Below the pieces are notes generated by a model that did no database searches, was not told the origin of the DNA, and worked only from the letters and a program-made list of their open reading frames with translations. A stretch of DNA of 64,000 bases from Natrinema sp. HArc-T2 (GTDB lineage Archaea; Halobacteriota; Halobacteria; Halobacteriales; Natrialbaceae), in contig NZ_JBGUAZ010000005.1 of NCBI RefSeq assembly GCF_041821085.1, forward strand, positions 186,001-250,000, given 5' to 3'. The position numbers and the translations under genes were made by a program. The first letter of the stretch is position 1, and each line of letters opens with the position of its first letter. Positions 1 through 11,160 of this stretch are shown piece after piece.

Positions 1-364
1 CGTCCGTCAGGTACGTATAGATCGTTTGATGCGTGACGAAGTCCGACCTGACCGCATCGATATCGACGCCCGTTCGTTCCAGTTCACGGCGCTTTCTGAC
101 CGCGTCGGACCGAGACACGTCGTCGTCTGTCAACGTCCGATAGAGTGTTTCGATGTCGGACTCGACCATCGAGCCGCCAGCATCACGGACGGCTGCTCGA
201 AGGACGGCCCTGTTGAGTTCGGCTGCGAGATCGCGAAGACTCGTTCGCTCCGTCCCGTCGCCGACCCACTTCGCCTCGAGACGGGCCCCCCACGACTCGA
301 GGTCGTACTCGTCTATCACGCGCTCGACTTTGGTTCGACGGCGGCTACTCGAGTCGTCAGCCAT
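1..364 (-). CDS. rdfA: Rod-determining factor RdfA, 5' part (truncated by window edge)
   Basis: Reading the minus strand from the CAT at 362-364 gives an open frame of about 121 codons that runs off the window start. The protein begins MADDSSSRRRTKVERVIDEY, followed by the segments LESWGARLEAKW, SLRDLAAELNRAVLRAA, TLYRTLTDDDVS and DFVTHQTIYTYLT. This pattern (short charged N-terminus, conserved 'SLRDLA..N', 'Y..LTDDDVS' and 'DFVTHQ..YTYL' blocks) is what I recall for haloarchaeal RdfA, a protein reported to be needed for rod cell shape. The identification is from memory of the family and the C-terminal part is missing. The plus-strand frames here are shadows. The start codon follows an A/T-rich stretch that could carry its promoter. 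Confidence 0.75.
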   Translation of the reverse strand, partial: MADDSSSRRRTKVERVIDEYDLESWGARLEAKWVGDGTERTSLRDLAAELNRAVLRAAVRDAGGSMVESDIETLYRTLTDDDVSRSDAVRKRRELERTGVDIDAVRSDFVTHQTIYTYLTD

Positions 365-741
365 ACCGAATGCCAGTGATGCCCATCGTACAAATGTTGT
401 GGTTATAGTAACAACTGAAACTGTTTACGCACTGATCGCATCGTCCGCGGTTCTCGCTCGCGGTGCTCGCTCCGAACCGCGCTTCCCTCGTGCGATCAGG
501 TGTGCACTGACGTTCAGTGGCTCCTATAGGTGCCCGTCACAGCCGTTCCGAGCCGGCAAAGCCGAACGAACGGTCGCTGGCCGATGACCCGGTCGAACGG
601 CGAGACACGCGACGAGCCCCGGTCCAGTCACAGGGCGGTATCGACGCGATCGGAGTTTTGCTGACGCATTTTTCGGTTAGCGGAACATTCGACTACAACC
701 GTACACTTTTGTCGGTGCAGTGGCGACACACGGGCATACAA
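365..741. promoter_or_regulatory. Divergent intergenic region, rdfA / malic enzyme
   Basis: 377 bp without a convincing gene. On the minus strand a TATA-like A/T run (complement of about 397-405, read as ACTATAACC) lies about 35 bases before the rdfA start. It is embedded in an imperfect inverted repeat, GTTGT(N10)ACAAC, around 393-412. On the plus side no strong TATA box stands out in front of the ATG at 742; an upstream in-frame extension to 517 is open but not protein-like. Confidence 0.4.
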
Positions 742-2997
<2,256 letters not shown>

Positions 2998-4606
2998 CCG
3001 ACGAACCCACTCCGTCAGGTCGAAAGCCACTCGCGTGTCGATGTGAGCAGTCATCGTCGACGGATCCAACGGTGGTTGCCGCTCGACGCCTCGTTTCGGC
3101 GTGGTAGCGTCAGGCACGAGCTGTTCGGAAGGCAGCGGTCAATTACACGGATAGGGATGTAATTCTGCGCGGTGTATCCGAACACCATGCGGGACAGAAC
3201 TGCGACAGCTGTGCTGATGGAGCCGACGGAGCCAAACCGCGATGTGGATGTCTGCTACTACGCGAGACAGAAGAGTTGTCTAGTTCCGATAATAGATAAA
3301 ATACTGAGAAGTAGTAACTCATATTACTCAGGGTTTCGTTACGAAGCTGTCGGGTCAAGCAGGACGGATACTGAGGTTCGAACGAGCTACAGACGAGTGG
3401 ACAGCCGTTTTCACCGGACCACCCGTTTCTACACAGCGTGTTAAACCATACACAGAACCATCATGACTGATCTGTCGATGTGCAGGGGTTCGGTTCTGAA
3501 CCGGCTGTTAAACTCATATCCTTCAAGTTCGGACTGGAGAGGGCTGTAGTCTCTGCGCTGATTTCGGCTGTAAGGTATGTTTCTGTTCTAGTAGTTCGAT
3601 AGCTATGTCAGTGGCCATCTGTTTCAGGACTGGCGCCGTACGGCACGTCTCGAGGGAGAGTCGATCGGAAGTAACGAAGCAGCGACTACAGGACACTCGA
3701 TAGCACAGGACATAGTCACTGCCGTCTTTGCCCACCCCTGTCGCTCCTTCGGTCGTGAGCTGTCGCTTTCCGGTTCGTGTATCGGGGAACCCCGGGCGGA
3801 GCGGGGGGCCGCCCTGGGCGTGAGAGACATGAGCGTACTCGAAGCGGGGGCGAGTCCACGTCCGAGCGATCCGGGCACGAACGCACGCAATCGGCTGGTA
3901 GCGCGTCGCTTGGGCCGAGCGTGTACCCGGCGGGGGTTTGCAACCCCGCACGTCTGTCGATGGACGATTCACCAATAGTTATGCAGCCACTTGGTACGCC
4001 GTAGCGACTCCGAACCACACGCAGGCAGCGTGTACTGGTGTATAGCGTCCTGCTACTGGCCGTCTGTCACCGCTCCAGTCCCTTAGTCTCGAGGGGGAAC
4101 TGACAGTTCGAGTCCGACCTCCGGCTGCCGATTTCGCTCCGATACCAGTACGTACTCGGTGGCGTCCGCTTGCCGACCCGCCTCGAGCGGCGATCCGTTC
4201 GTGAGTCCGTTCACATATAGCCGACGAGCGACCGTCGAACGGTGACGGTTGTTTGAAACAAGGTGTTGTCGATGGCTTTCGGTCCCACGGGGTACCGATC
4301 GGGACGGGATGTCGTGGGTGGTATCACTGGCTTCCGGCACCTCGAGCGAATGCTGCGCTTGTTTCGTCCCGAAAGATGGGTTTTCGAGAGCATAATCAGT
4401 GCCCGAATTGGTCGCACGATATCCGGTTTCGTCTTGCGATTATGATGGTATTACTCGCGTTCGGTTCGGCGCTGCTGGCTTCCTGTATCGGACGACCCTG
4501 TCTACATCTCCGACGACGGCCAGAACTCGGGTAAGAGCCCTATAGCCTCGGCTCCCTTTCGGTTACAAGCCGGATAACTACAACTGGTGGTGGCTATCGA
4601 ACGGAT
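2998..4606. other. Gene-free region of 1.6 kb
   Basis: No open frame here looks like a protein: those present are short, arginine/serine-rich and lack acidic haloarchaeal composition. The first part (about 3140-3620) is visibly A/T-richer than its surroundings and contains the rare tetramer CTAG twice (near 3280 and 3589). A small perfect palindrome, CGGTTC-T-GAACCG, lies at 3491-3503. Around 3930-3950 a GGGGGTTTGCAACCCC-type hairpin resembles the subterminal hairpins of IS200/IS605-type elements, but no transposase remnant could be read next to it. Possibly a decayed insertion or a regulatory/ncRNA region; undecided. Confidence 0.4.
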
Positions 4607-4822
4607 ATGATCACCTGCACTAACTGCGAGACCGCCCAGTTTCTGCAGATTACGCAAAGTCGCGTCTACTTCGAGGACGGCGAGATTATCAACGAAATTT
4701 CCGAAACGTACGAGTGTACCCTCTGTGGTGCGACCGGACAGTACGTCTACGACGAGGACAGCGACGAGGAAACCGTCATCGGCGACGTCGAGCACACGAC
4801 GGAGCGTCCGAAGTACGCCTGA
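4607..4822 (+). CDS. Small zinc-ribbon protein
   Basis: A 71-residue acidic protein, MITCTNCETAQFLQ... with CxxC at residues 4-7 and a second CxxC (CTLC) at 37-40, spaced as in a single zinc ribbon. The C-terminus is acidic (DEDSDEETVIGDVEH). The composition and the two knuckles make it a real gene although it is short. The function is unknown: such free-standing ribbons in haloarchaea may bind nucleic acid or a protein partner. It stands alone, between the gene-free region and the convergent end of gvpM. The start is the first ATG of the frame. Confidence 0.8.
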   Translation: MITCTNCETAQFLQITQSRVYFEDGEIINEISETYECTLCGATGQYVYDEDSDEETVIGDVEHTTERPKYA

Positions 4823-5017
4823 CTGCCGGCCCCCGTCCGGGGGCACGGAGTGTCACGTCCTCGAGTAGCTCGTCCGATCATGGGCGCAGTGGCGGCTCTC
4901 GTTTCTCCATTCGTGTGACCCGTCTCGAACCACAGTCAGACGGACTCCTGTTAGTGGGTGCCGGTTGGACCGCGACCGCCCTGCGGGCCCACCGGGAACT
5001 CGTGACAGTAGACCGTA

Positions 5018-5317
5018 TCAGTTGACGTCGTCTCCGTCGTCGACACCGAGTTCGTCGACTGTGGGACGGCCTCGGTTGGGCACCGACCGGTCGTACTGAC
5101 GGCGGCTGACGGCCTCGGTCCGACGACTGGTATCCCACTCCTCGAAGAGACCGTACTCGGTCATCGTCTCCATGCCGGCGATGGCTGCTGTGAGTTTGAT
5201 CCCGACCAGTGGAATCTCTGCGACTGAGACGATCACGTCGGCACGGAGGATCGCACCGTCTCTGAGGAGCACGTCGAGCACGTCGACGAACGCGTCGTCA
5301 TCCTTTCGCGGCCTCAT
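5018..5317 (-). CDS. gvpM: Gas vesicle protein GvpM
   Basis: A 99-residue member of the GvpA/J/M family. The core DDDAFVDVLDVLLRDGAILRADVIVSVAEIPLVGIKLTAAIAG (residues ~6-48) has the helix-strand-strand-helix pattern of the vesicle wall protein, followed by a short polar acidic tail. GvpM is one of the accessory proteins (F-M) required for the start of vesicle assembly. It is the last gene of the minus-strand gvpF-M operon and its ATG overlaps the gvpL stop by four bases, so it is probably translationally coupled. The tail (~50 residues after the core) gives a protein a little longer than the ~84 residues I recall for the Halobacterium protein. Confidence 0.93.
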   Translation of the reverse strand: MRPRKDDDAFVDVLDVLLRDGAILRADVIVSVAEIPLVGIKLTAAIAGMETMTEYGLFEEWDTSRRTEAVSRRQYDRSVPNRGRPTVDELGVDDGDDVN

Positions 5318-6255
5318 GACTGGTGATTTGGACGGTCAGTAGCGGTCGCGGTTCCGGCGTCGCCACCACCCAGTTCCGGTGCGAACGTATACGGCGGCCA
5401 CGGCCCGGTAAACCTGACCTCGAGTCCGTCGGTCGCCGCCACGTCGTCGAGTATCGAACCGATCGCTTCCTCGTCGTCCTCGTGGGCCAACAGCGTGAGC
5501 CGACAGAGGGTCTCGCCGTCACTCGAGCCCGACTCGTCGCCGACCACGTCGGCAGCCAGTGACGCGCTCGGCGAGCGCTCGAGGGCGTGAACTTCCCGCG
5601 CCTCGGCGGCCAGTCGCTCCTTGAGGTCGGTAGTCAGTGACTCCCGTCGCGCGGCTCGGAGTTCCGCCAGCCGCTGGTCGAACTGTTTCTCGAGCAGGAA
5701 CGCCGTCCCCTCCTCGGAGTCGCCGATCCGTTCGTCGAGTTCCTGCAGTCGCTCGTCGCGCTCGATTAGCGTCTCGTCGTCGATCGGATCGACTTCGACG
5801 ACTTCGACGCGGTATTCCCAGTGGTCGGCCAGCCCGGTGAGGGCACGCTCGAGGGTCGTAGTCTCCTCGCGGAGCCACTCGCGGACGGCGGCATCATCAC
5901 CTTTGAGGATCGTGTCGAACTGGAACGGGATCGGCGTTCCGAATGCCTGTCCCGCCTCGTCGACGACCGTCTGGTGGCGAACGAGCCAGCGCCGGATCTG
6001 GGCGAGATTCGCCGAGTCGTAGATACCGTCACAGGCGTGGACGACTGCGCCGATGCCGTCCTCGACGATGATCGAGACGGGTTCGCCGTCGACGCCGGTC
6101 GTCTCGAGGGAAGCGTCCGCGTCTGTCTGGACGAGACAGTACAGGTAGCGCCCCGTCTCGATATCCGGCAGGTTAGCGTGCTCGCCGGCTGGCTGGTCGT
6201 CGAGCGTCTCGAGGCGCTCGTCGGAGCCGGGACCGCCAGTGCGATCACGACTCAC
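5314..6255 (-). CDS. gvpL: Gas vesicle protein GvpL (GvpF/L family)
   Basis: A 313-residue GvpF/GvpL-family protein. The family N-terminus [14 protein letters not shown] lies near residue 34, the middle [23 protein letters not shown] near 105, and the closing [14 protein letters not shown] near 283 matches the 'TGPWPPYSF' signature. An acidic, coiled-coil-prone central segment (residues ~150-230) is typical. About 33 residues precede the conserved core. It overlaps gvpK by four bases upstream and gvpM by four bases downstream. GvpL is an essential minor accessory protein reported to interact with other Gvp proteins during nucleation. Confidence 0.95.
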   Translation of the reverse strand: MSRDRTGGPGSDERLETLDDQPAGEHANLPDIETGRYLYCLVQTDADASLETTGVDGEPVSIIVEDGIGAVVHACDGIYDSANLAQIRRWLVRHQTVVDEAGQAFGTPIPFQFDTILKGDDAAVREWLREETTTLERALTGLADHWEYRVEVVEVDPIDDETLIERDERLQELDERIGDSEEGTAFLLEKQFDQRLAELRAARRESLTTDLKERLAAEAREVHALERSPSASLAADVVGDESGSSDGETLCRLTLLAHEDDEEAIGSILDDVAATDGLEVRFTGPWPPYTFAPELGGGDAGTATATDRPNHQS

Positions 6256-6596
6256 TCGCTCTCACCTCCGAACACGGAGTAGCCGGGTTGCTGGACGGTC
6301 GTCGGCTCGCCGTGTAACTGCTCGATCGCGTCAGAGACCAGCCCGTCCAGATCGCTCCGGAGGTCGTCGACGCCGTCGTCGATCCCCTCGTCGGCTTTGA
6401 GCTGGTCGATCTCGGCTTCGATCGTCGCGAGCTGGCTGCCGAGCCGTTCGATCTCCGCGTCCGAGAGATTCCCCGACTCCATCCGGCGGATCGCCTCTCG
6501 CTCGAGCGCGTCGATCAGGATCTCGACGACGGTGACGACCAGCGTCATCAGTCCGTCCCGGGCATCCTCACCGTCACCGACATCGATCGTCGTCAC
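6252..6596 (-). CDS. gvpK: Gas vesicle protein GvpK
   Basis: A 114-residue protein with the GvpK core [43 protein letters not shown] (residues ~15-57): a helical block ending in 'R..SG.L...E.ERLG..L', followed by a coiled coil. GvpK is a small accessory protein essential for vesicle formation in halophiles. Its start overlaps the end of gvpJ by four bases and its stop overlaps the gvpL start, so J-K-L-M form one coupled block. Confidence 0.93.
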   Translation of the reverse strand: MTTIDVGDGEDARDGLMTLVVTVVEILIDALEREAIRRMESGNLSDAEIERLGSQLATIEAEIDQLKADEGIDDGVDDLRSDLDGLVSDAIEQLHGEPTTVQQPGYSVFGGESE

Positions 6597-7021
6597 GTGT
6601 CATCATCCTCCGATTCCGTCTCCGGTGCGGCCTTCGATTCCGCGTCGGTCGATTCCGCATCGTCGTCACTCGCGCTGTGTTCGGCGGTTCGCGCATCGCT
6701 GTCCGTCTCTGCTTCGTCTGCGGTAACGTTGACGCCGCGAGTCGGGTCGAGTACCGGATTCGGTCGGTCCATCTCGGCGAGTTCGGGCTCGTCGACCGCC
6801 TCGGCGACCCGGCGCATGTCCGTCCCTTCGGGGAACTCGAGGCCGTACTTCGCCGCGGTCTCGAAGGAGGCGATCGCGGCCCGCACCTGCACGCCGAGCA
6901 GTTGCGTGTCGCCGATCGAGACGGCGATGTCGGCGTTGATGACGATCCCCTTGTCGAGCAGCATCTCGACGACTTCCGCGAGATCGGCCTTCTGGCGGCT
7001 GGGCTGGAAGTCATCGACCAT
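6593..7021 (-). CDS. gvpJ: Gas vesicle protein GvpJ
   Basis: With the ATG at 7021 the product has 142 residues: [61 protein letters not shown] is the GvpA-like core, then a Pro/Asp/Glu/Ser-rich tail of ~60 residues. An upstream in-frame ATG (7072) would add 17 residues unlike the family, so the internal start is chosen. GvpJ shares the wall-protein fold but is a minor accessory protein. Compared with the GvpA encoded at 9820, the core has LDKGIV in common, and the long acidic tail marks it as J. A 77-base gap separates it from the preceding gene; it overlaps gvpK by four bases. Confidence 0.93.
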   Translation of the reverse strand: MVDDFQPSRQKADLAEVVEMLLDKGIVINADIAVSIGDTQLLGVQVRAAIASFETAAKYGLEFPEGTDMRRVAEAVDEPELAEMDRPNPVLDPTRGVNVTADEAETDSDARTAEHSASDDDAESTDAESKAAPETESEDDDT

Positions 7022-7098
7022 CGTGATCACCGCCGGTGAGACCGGGCCGCAGGTTGGTCGGACGCCCCTCACAGCCGTTCAGTCGCCGCGTTGGTGGA

Positions 7099-8013
7099 TC
7101 AGTCATGGTTGGTTCTCCGTCGTCGTTCCCGCTCGAGTTCGAACCGACGGCCGTAGATCCGTTTCCGGGAGGGTGCCGTCGAGAGCTTCACGTCCTGTGG
7201 CACCGTCGAATAGCGGGCCCCGCCGCCGAGATCCCGCCGGTCGGTGGGGATCGTCGACGACGCTGTCGGATTCCGCGGGTTCGTGCTCGTGTCCTGCCGG
7301 CGCATCTTCTCGCGGTTGAACTCGTAGAGTCGCTCGAATCGCTCGTGTGTCTCGAGCAGCGCCGTCCGGAAGGCGTCGATGCCGGCCATCGCCTGCTGCT
7401 GGATAGCGACCTGATAGGCTTCCGGGTCCTCGGCGACGTCGATATCGCCGAGCGCCGCCTTCGTCGCGGACGCCGCGTCCATGTCCGTCTCGATGAGAGC
7501 CTCGTCGTCACCGACTAACTGCCCGTCATCGTCGTCAGCGAGATCCGACACCGTGTCTTCGATCATTCCGGCGTCGTCGCCGTCCGCGAGGTCGTCGACA
7601 GCGTCGTCGAGTTCACGTTTCTCCTGCCAGATGCCGGTCAGATCCGTGGCGTTCCAGGCGTTCAGCAGATCGATCGCATCGAACACCTTCGTGAAATCGA
7701 CGACATCGGACACTCCTTCGTCGTCGTTTGCCATCGCGTCTGGAAGCTCGCCGACTTCGATCGCATCCAGGAGTTCGTCCCCGTCGACCGCATCCGGCAA
7801 CTCACTGAGGTCCATCTCGTTGATCAGCTCGACGAGCTCTTCGGCGACCCGGACGAGGTTGTCGACGTCGCCGATCACCGTCTCGACGGTCTCGCCCTCG
7901 AGTTCGTCGATCGCGTCGACGTCTCCGAGGGAGCCCTCAAGTCGCTCGAGGCTCGCTTCCGCCTCCTCGAGGAGAGCGTCGAACGGCTCGTCGACGGACT
8001 CGGCGTCACTCAT
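7099..8013 (-). CDS. Acidic coiled-coil protein in the gvpI position
   Basis: A 304-residue protein between gvpH and gvpJ, where gvpI normally lies. Residues ~1-235 are extremely acidic and helical (EEAEASLERLEGSLGDVDAI..., DLADGDDAGMIEDTVSDLADDDDG). Residues ~205-240 (AYQVAIQQQAMAGIDAFRTALLETHERFERLYEF) look like a coiled coil. The last ~60 residues switch to a basic tail (SRKRIYGRRFELERERRRRTNHD). Known GvpI proteins are, from memory, about 110-150 residues, hydrophilic and basic, so this gene is twice as long and only its C-terminal tail resembles that. The start overlaps the gvpH stop by four bases, placing it firmly in the operon. It may be a GvpI with an acidic N-terminal fusion or an unrelated gene in the same slot. 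Confidence 0.8.
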   Translation of the reverse strand: MSDAESVDEPFDALLEEAEASLERLEGSLGDVDAIDELEGETVETVIGDVDNLVRVAEELVELINEMDLSELPDAVDGDELLDAIEVGELPDAMANDDEGVSDVVDFTKVFDAIDLLNAWNATDLTGIWQEKRELDDAVDDLADGDDAGMIEDTVSDLADDDDGQLVGDDEALIETDMDAASATKAALGDIDVAEDPEAYQVAIQQQAMAGIDAFRTALLETHERFERLYEFNREKMRRQDTSTNPRNPTASSTIPTDRRDLGGGARYSTVPQDVKLSTAPSRKRIYGRRFELERERRRRTNHD

Positions 8014-8576
8014 CCGTCGTCCTCCATCGCTTCCGTTCCCTCGGTGTCCGTCGTCTCCGGCCTGATCAGGACGGTGAGCACTCCGTTTCTGATCGCCGCT
8101 TGAGAGTCCGTCTCCTGCCAGGGAACCTCGATGCGATCGAGTTCGCGCCCGTCGACGGCGATGACGAGCGTCGAGTCGTCGAAGCCGACCGTGACGTCGT
8201 CCGGATCGGCACCGGCGATGTCCGCCGTGACGAGCAGTTCGTCATCGTAGCTCCGGATCGCAACGTTGTGGTCGCTCGAGGGGCCCGCCGATCGAATCCG
8301 TCGCATCCGTGATCGATCCCTGTCGCCGCCCGGCTGTCGTCCAAGCGGCGAGTCGTCAGCTGAGAGGTCGTCGGCCGGTCGGATCGAGATGTCGTAATCG
8401 AAGACGGACCGATCGCTTCGTCGTCGCCCCGAGGCCGACGTCACGCCGCTCTCGAGCGACTCGAGCGCCGATAACAGGCTCGAGATCCAGTGGTCGTTCT
8501 CATCAGCGAACTGATCATCGGTGGTACGGTCGTCGTCCGATTCGTCGCGGTCGTCTGTCGGGGGCTGGTCGCTCAT
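8010..8576 (-). CDS. gvpH: Gas vesicle protein GvpH (Hsp20-like)
   Basis: A 188-residue acidic protein. The first ~95 residues are low complexity (Asp/Ser/Arg-rich, with LLSALESLESG near 35). The C-terminal ~90 residues form an alpha-crystallin/Hsp20-like domain: VAIRSYDDELLVTADIAGADPDDVTVGFDDSTLVIAV, then RNGVLTVLI, the usual 'NGVL.V' strand. GvpH of halophilic archaea has this Hsp20-like character and is thought to act as a chaperone-like accessory protein. The gene starts on the last base of the gvpG stop codon and overlaps the following gene by four bases. Confidence 0.9.
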   Translation of the reverse strand: MSDQPPTDDRDESDDDRTTDDQFADENDHWISSLLSALESLESGVTSASGRRRSDRSVFDYDISIRPADDLSADDSPLGRQPGGDRDRSRMRRIRSAGPSSDHNVAIRSYDDELLVTADIAGADPDDVTVGFDDSTLVIAVDGRELDRIEVPWQETDSQAAIRNGVLTVLIRPETTDTEGTEAMEDDG

Positions 8577-8830
8577 TATCGTTTCACCTCCACGCGGCCG
8601 CTCGAGAGCCGCTCGTGGACATCACGGGCGATCTCGAGTTCAGCCTCGAGTTCCTCCTTGCGGCGCTGGTATTCCGCCTCGGAGCGCTCGCCGAGTTCGT
8701 ACAGCAACTGGTTTTCCTTGAGGTCGTCCTCGAGCGCCTCGACGTCGTAGAGTTCGTCGAGCGCGATGGTGTGGAGCGCGTTGATGACACCGACGAACGG
8801 TCGGAACAGAAGGTCGTCGAGGACGAACAT
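8576..8830 (-). CDS. gvpG: Gas vesicle protein GvpG
   Basis: An 84-residue protein, MFVLDDLLFRPFVGVINALHTIALDELYD..., with the family's short hydrophobic N-terminus and a heptad-like helical rest (LKENQLLYELGERSEAEYQRRKEELEAELEIARDVHERL). This matches GvpG in length and pattern. It is an essential accessory protein, reported to bridge GvpF-type proteins and others in the nucleation complex. It lies three bases after the gvpF stop and overlaps the gvpH start by one base. Confidence 0.93.
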   Translation of the reverse strand: MFVLDDLLFRPFVGVINALHTIALDELYDVEALEDDLKENQLLYELGERSEAEYQRRKEELEAELEIARDVHERLSSGRVEVKR

Positions 8831-8833
8831 CGG

Positions 8834-9454
8834 TTACTGGGCTCCGATTTTCACATCGACGAAGCTGTACGGCGCGAACGGACCCGTATATCGGACCATG
8901 AGGTCGTCGCGGTCGTCCTCGAAACCGGCGACCGCGTCGTCGAACGCCTCGCGCTCGTCACGATCGACGAGATACGAGCGATTGAGGACGAGCCGATCGC
9001 TGAACAGGTCGTTTTCGACCGACTGTGCGGCGACCGGCTCGAGGCGATCCGCGACATCCTCCTCGATCGCTTCGCGATCGATGTCAGCGTCGTCCTCGCG
9101 GACGAGTTTGAGGCCGAGTTCGAACCGACCCTCGATATCGCTCATCGCGCGTCGAAACGCCGGTCGCGCCCCGCGCAGGACGTTTTTCAGTTCCCGATCG
9201 CCCTCGAATGCCATGCCGAACTGCATGGGAACGACCGTCGTCCCGCCGTCGGAATCCATGATCTCCCGGAGAACGTCGTCATGGCGCTGTGCATCCTCGT
9301 CAGTTTCCTCGGGATCGGTCGTGTCGATATCGGAGACGACGGCACCGAGTCGCCGGTGGGAGATCGTGTAGACGCGCTCAGCACCGGCAACGGCCTCGGT
9401 CTCGAACTCGACCGTGTCGCCGTCGACGATTCCATAGACGTACCGGTTCGTCAT
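8834..9454 (-). CDS. gvpF: Gas vesicle protein GvpF
   Basis: A 206-residue GvpF/L-family protein and the first gene of the minus-strand gvp operon. It begins MTNRYVYGIVDGDTVEFETEA, has the conserved GGTTVVPMQFGMAFEGDRELKNVL near residue 70, and closes with VRYTGPFAPYSFVDVKI ('TGP.PPYSF' signature). GvpF is the accessory protein known to bind GvpA and is thought to control its aggregation. It lacks the extensions seen in GvpL. Its promoter must lie in the 365 bp shared with the divergent gvpA. Confidence 0.95.
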   Translation of the reverse strand: MTNRYVYGIVDGDTVEFETEAVAGAERVYTISHRRLGAVVSDIDTTDPEETDEDAQRHDDVLREIMDSDGGTTVVPMQFGMAFEGDRELKNVLRGARPAFRRAMSDIEGRFELGLKLVREDDADIDREAIEEDVADRLEPVAAQSVENDLFSDRLVLNRSYLVDRDEREAFDDAVAGFEDDRDDLMVRYTGPFAPYSFVDVKIGAQ

Positions 9455-9819
9455 TGGTGGCTCACCCGTTGAACGGACACGACGGACTCTCCGTCCAGTC
9501 TCGTGTCTGGTCGCCCGCGTCGAGCGTCACGGGGAGAGACAGACGATCGGGACACGCCGACTCCGTCGGTGGTAGGATAACTAACTGGCATAGGCGTGAT
9601 AGCTGTGTGCCGTGCGGACACCGCAACGAGCACTCGAGTATCGTCATGAACGATTCGTTGTTCCGGTGGGTTACGGTAGTGCTTGCAGTTGCATCCCCCA
9701 CCGTCTCGAGACTGGTCCACACGAAGGTGGCACTCTCCGGGAAATAGATGGGTTCGGGCCAGCGTGCTTGCAGCCGCAGTCCGAGTCGTGTTACGGAGGG
9801 CCGGTCAACATCAGGGAGT
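9455..9819. promoter_or_regulatory. gvpF-gvpA intergenic: Divergent gvpF / gvpA control region
   Basis: 365 bp separate the two divergent gas vesicle operons and hold no convincing gene. In the studied haloarchaeal loci this space holds two back-to-back promoters activated by GvpE from overlapping upstream sites. Here no canonical strong TATA box is evident before gvpA; the A/T-richest word is GGGAAATAGATG near 9740-9751. A GGAGGG run (about 9795-9800) sits roughly 20 bases before the gvpA ATG. A long inverted repeat pairs CGGTGGG (about 9664-9670) with CCCACCG (about 9697-9703). I could not recognise the GvpE-type activator sequence. Confidence 0.45.
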
Positions 9820-10107
9820 ATGGCACAACCACAACGAAGACCCGACTCCTCGAGTCTCGCGGAGGTACTCGACCGCGTCCTCGACAAGGGCGTCGTCATC
9901 GACGTCTGGGCCCGTATCTCGGTCGTCGGGATCGAGTTGCTGACGATCGAAGCCCGTGTCGTCGTCGCCTCCGTCGACACCTTCCTGCACTACGCGGAGG
10001 AGATCGCGAAAATTGAGCAGGCCACGGCGGAGGGCGAACTCGAGGAGCTCGAAGAACTCGAGGTCGAGCCCCGTCCCGAATCGTCGCCGCAGTCCGCAAC
10101 GGAGTAA
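9820..10107 (+). CDS. gvpA: Gas vesicle structural protein GvpA
   Basis: A 95-residue protein starting at the ATG at 9820; the frame is open further upstream but those residues are not family-like. [62 protein letters not shown] is the near-invariant GvpA core that builds the ribbed gas-permeable vesicle wall. The C-terminus is long and Glu-rich ([17 protein letters not shown]), giving a protein longer than the ~76 residues of Halobacterium GvpA. Only one gvpA copy is present. gvpN follows after six bases, with no gvpC between them. Confidence 0.96.
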   Translation: MAQPQRRPDSSSLAEVLDRVLDKGVVIDVWARISVVGIELLTIEARVVVASVDTFLHYAEEIAKIEQATAEGELEELEELEVEPRPESSPQSATE

Positions 10108-10113
10108 TCACTC

Positions 10114-11133
10114 GTGGGCGACGCCTCGCGCAAGCGCACGGTCCGCGGCCGGAAGATCAGGGCCAGTCGCGAACAGAAGGCAGGCCGCAAAGCGAAAAAG
10201 GAACTCGCGCGCAAGGCATCGAACGCCGGCGAACGAAACGGTGACAGCCCCCTCGCCGATCCCGAGGAGGTCCGACCCGCGACGTTCGTCGAGACGGACG
10301 CCGTGAAAGCCCTGCAAGAGCGCATCACGGGCTGGCTCGAGGCAGAGCAGCCAGTCCATCTGCTCGGGCCAACTGGCTGTGGGAAGACGGCGCTCGCGCT
10401 GTCGGTCGCCGCCGAACGCGACCGCCCGGTCGTCTGGATCAACGGCGACGATGCAGTCGACACCGCAGCGCTCGTCGGCGACCACGCCGGGGGCGAACGC
10501 TATACGGAGGACGACCGGTTCGTCAGCGGCGTCAGCAAACAGACCGAGATCGTCCGCGAACGCTGGGTCGATAACCCCCTCTCGGTTGCCGTTCGCGAGG
10601 GCGCGACGCTCGTCTACAACGAGTTCTCGCGCAGTGATCCCGCCGCCCACAACGTCCTGCTCTCGGTCTTCGAGGAGGGCGTCCTCGAGCGACCCGGCAA
10701 GCGTGGCGAGGACCGGACGATCGACGTCCACCCCGAGTTTCGGGCGATCCTCACGTCCAACGACACCGAATACGCCGGCGTCCACGAACAGCAGGACGCG
10801 CTGCTCGACCGATTCGTCGGCGTCCACGTCGACTACTACGACGCAGAGACCGAACGCGAGATCGTCCGCGCACACGTCGACCTGTCGGACGACGACATCG
10901 CGACCGTCGTCGAAACGACGCGAGCGCTGCGCGACGACCTCGAGATCGTCGTCGGCACGCGGGCGGCGATCACGGCCGCGAAAGGACTCGCCGTCTTCGA
11001 CGGGCACGACGCCGACGCGTTCGCCGAGGAAACGCTGGCGAACGTCTTCACCGACGTGCTCGCACCGAAGGTCGCGGGCGATGACGGCGGCGATATCGAC
11101 GACCTGCGAGCGCAGCTCAGCGAGACGATCTGA
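10114..11133 (+). CDS. gvpN: Gas vesicle protein GvpN (AAA+ ATPase, GTG start)
   Basis: A 339-residue MoxR-like AAA+ protein. A basic N-terminal stretch (KRTVRGRKIRASREQKAGRK) precedes Walker A GPTGCGKT at residues 85-92. VYNEFSRSDPAAHNVL (near 168) supplies the Walker B-like segment and ILTSNDTEYAGVH sensor 1. GvpN is known to increase gas vesicle size or yield and not to be strictly essential. The start is GTG, six bases after the gvpA stop. The spacing leaves no room for gvpC, which lies between gvpA and gvpN in the classical haloarchaeal locus. Confidence 0.94.
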   Translation: MGDASRKRTVRGRKIRASREQKAGRKAKKELARKASNAGERNGDSPLADPEEVRPATFVETDAVKALQERITGWLEAEQPVHLLGPTGCGKTALALSVAAERDRPVVWINGDDAVDTAALVGDHAGGERYTEDDRFVSGVSKQTEIVRERWVDNPLSVAVREGATLVYNEFSRSDPAAHNVLLSVFEEGVLERPGKRGEDRTIDVHPEFRAILTSNDTEYAGVHEQQDALLDRFVGVHVDYYDAETEREIVRAHVDLSDDDIATVVETTRALRDDLEIVVGTRAAITAAKGLAVFDGHDADAFAEETLANVFTDVLAPKVAGDDGGDIDDLRAQLSETI

Positions 11134-11160
11134 CCCACAGAGTACATCGAATCCAGACCA

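Noticed and set aside
3523..4018. Possible decayed transposase on the minus strand
   Set aside because: Frames are short and basic, and no TnpA or TnpB catalytic motif could be read; the hairpin alone is not enough for a mobile-element call.
10108..11160. Searched for gvpC between gvpA and gvpN or after gvpN
   Set aside because: Only 6 bases lie between gvpA and gvpN and 27 between gvpN and gvpO; no repeat-bearing GvpC protein is encoded.
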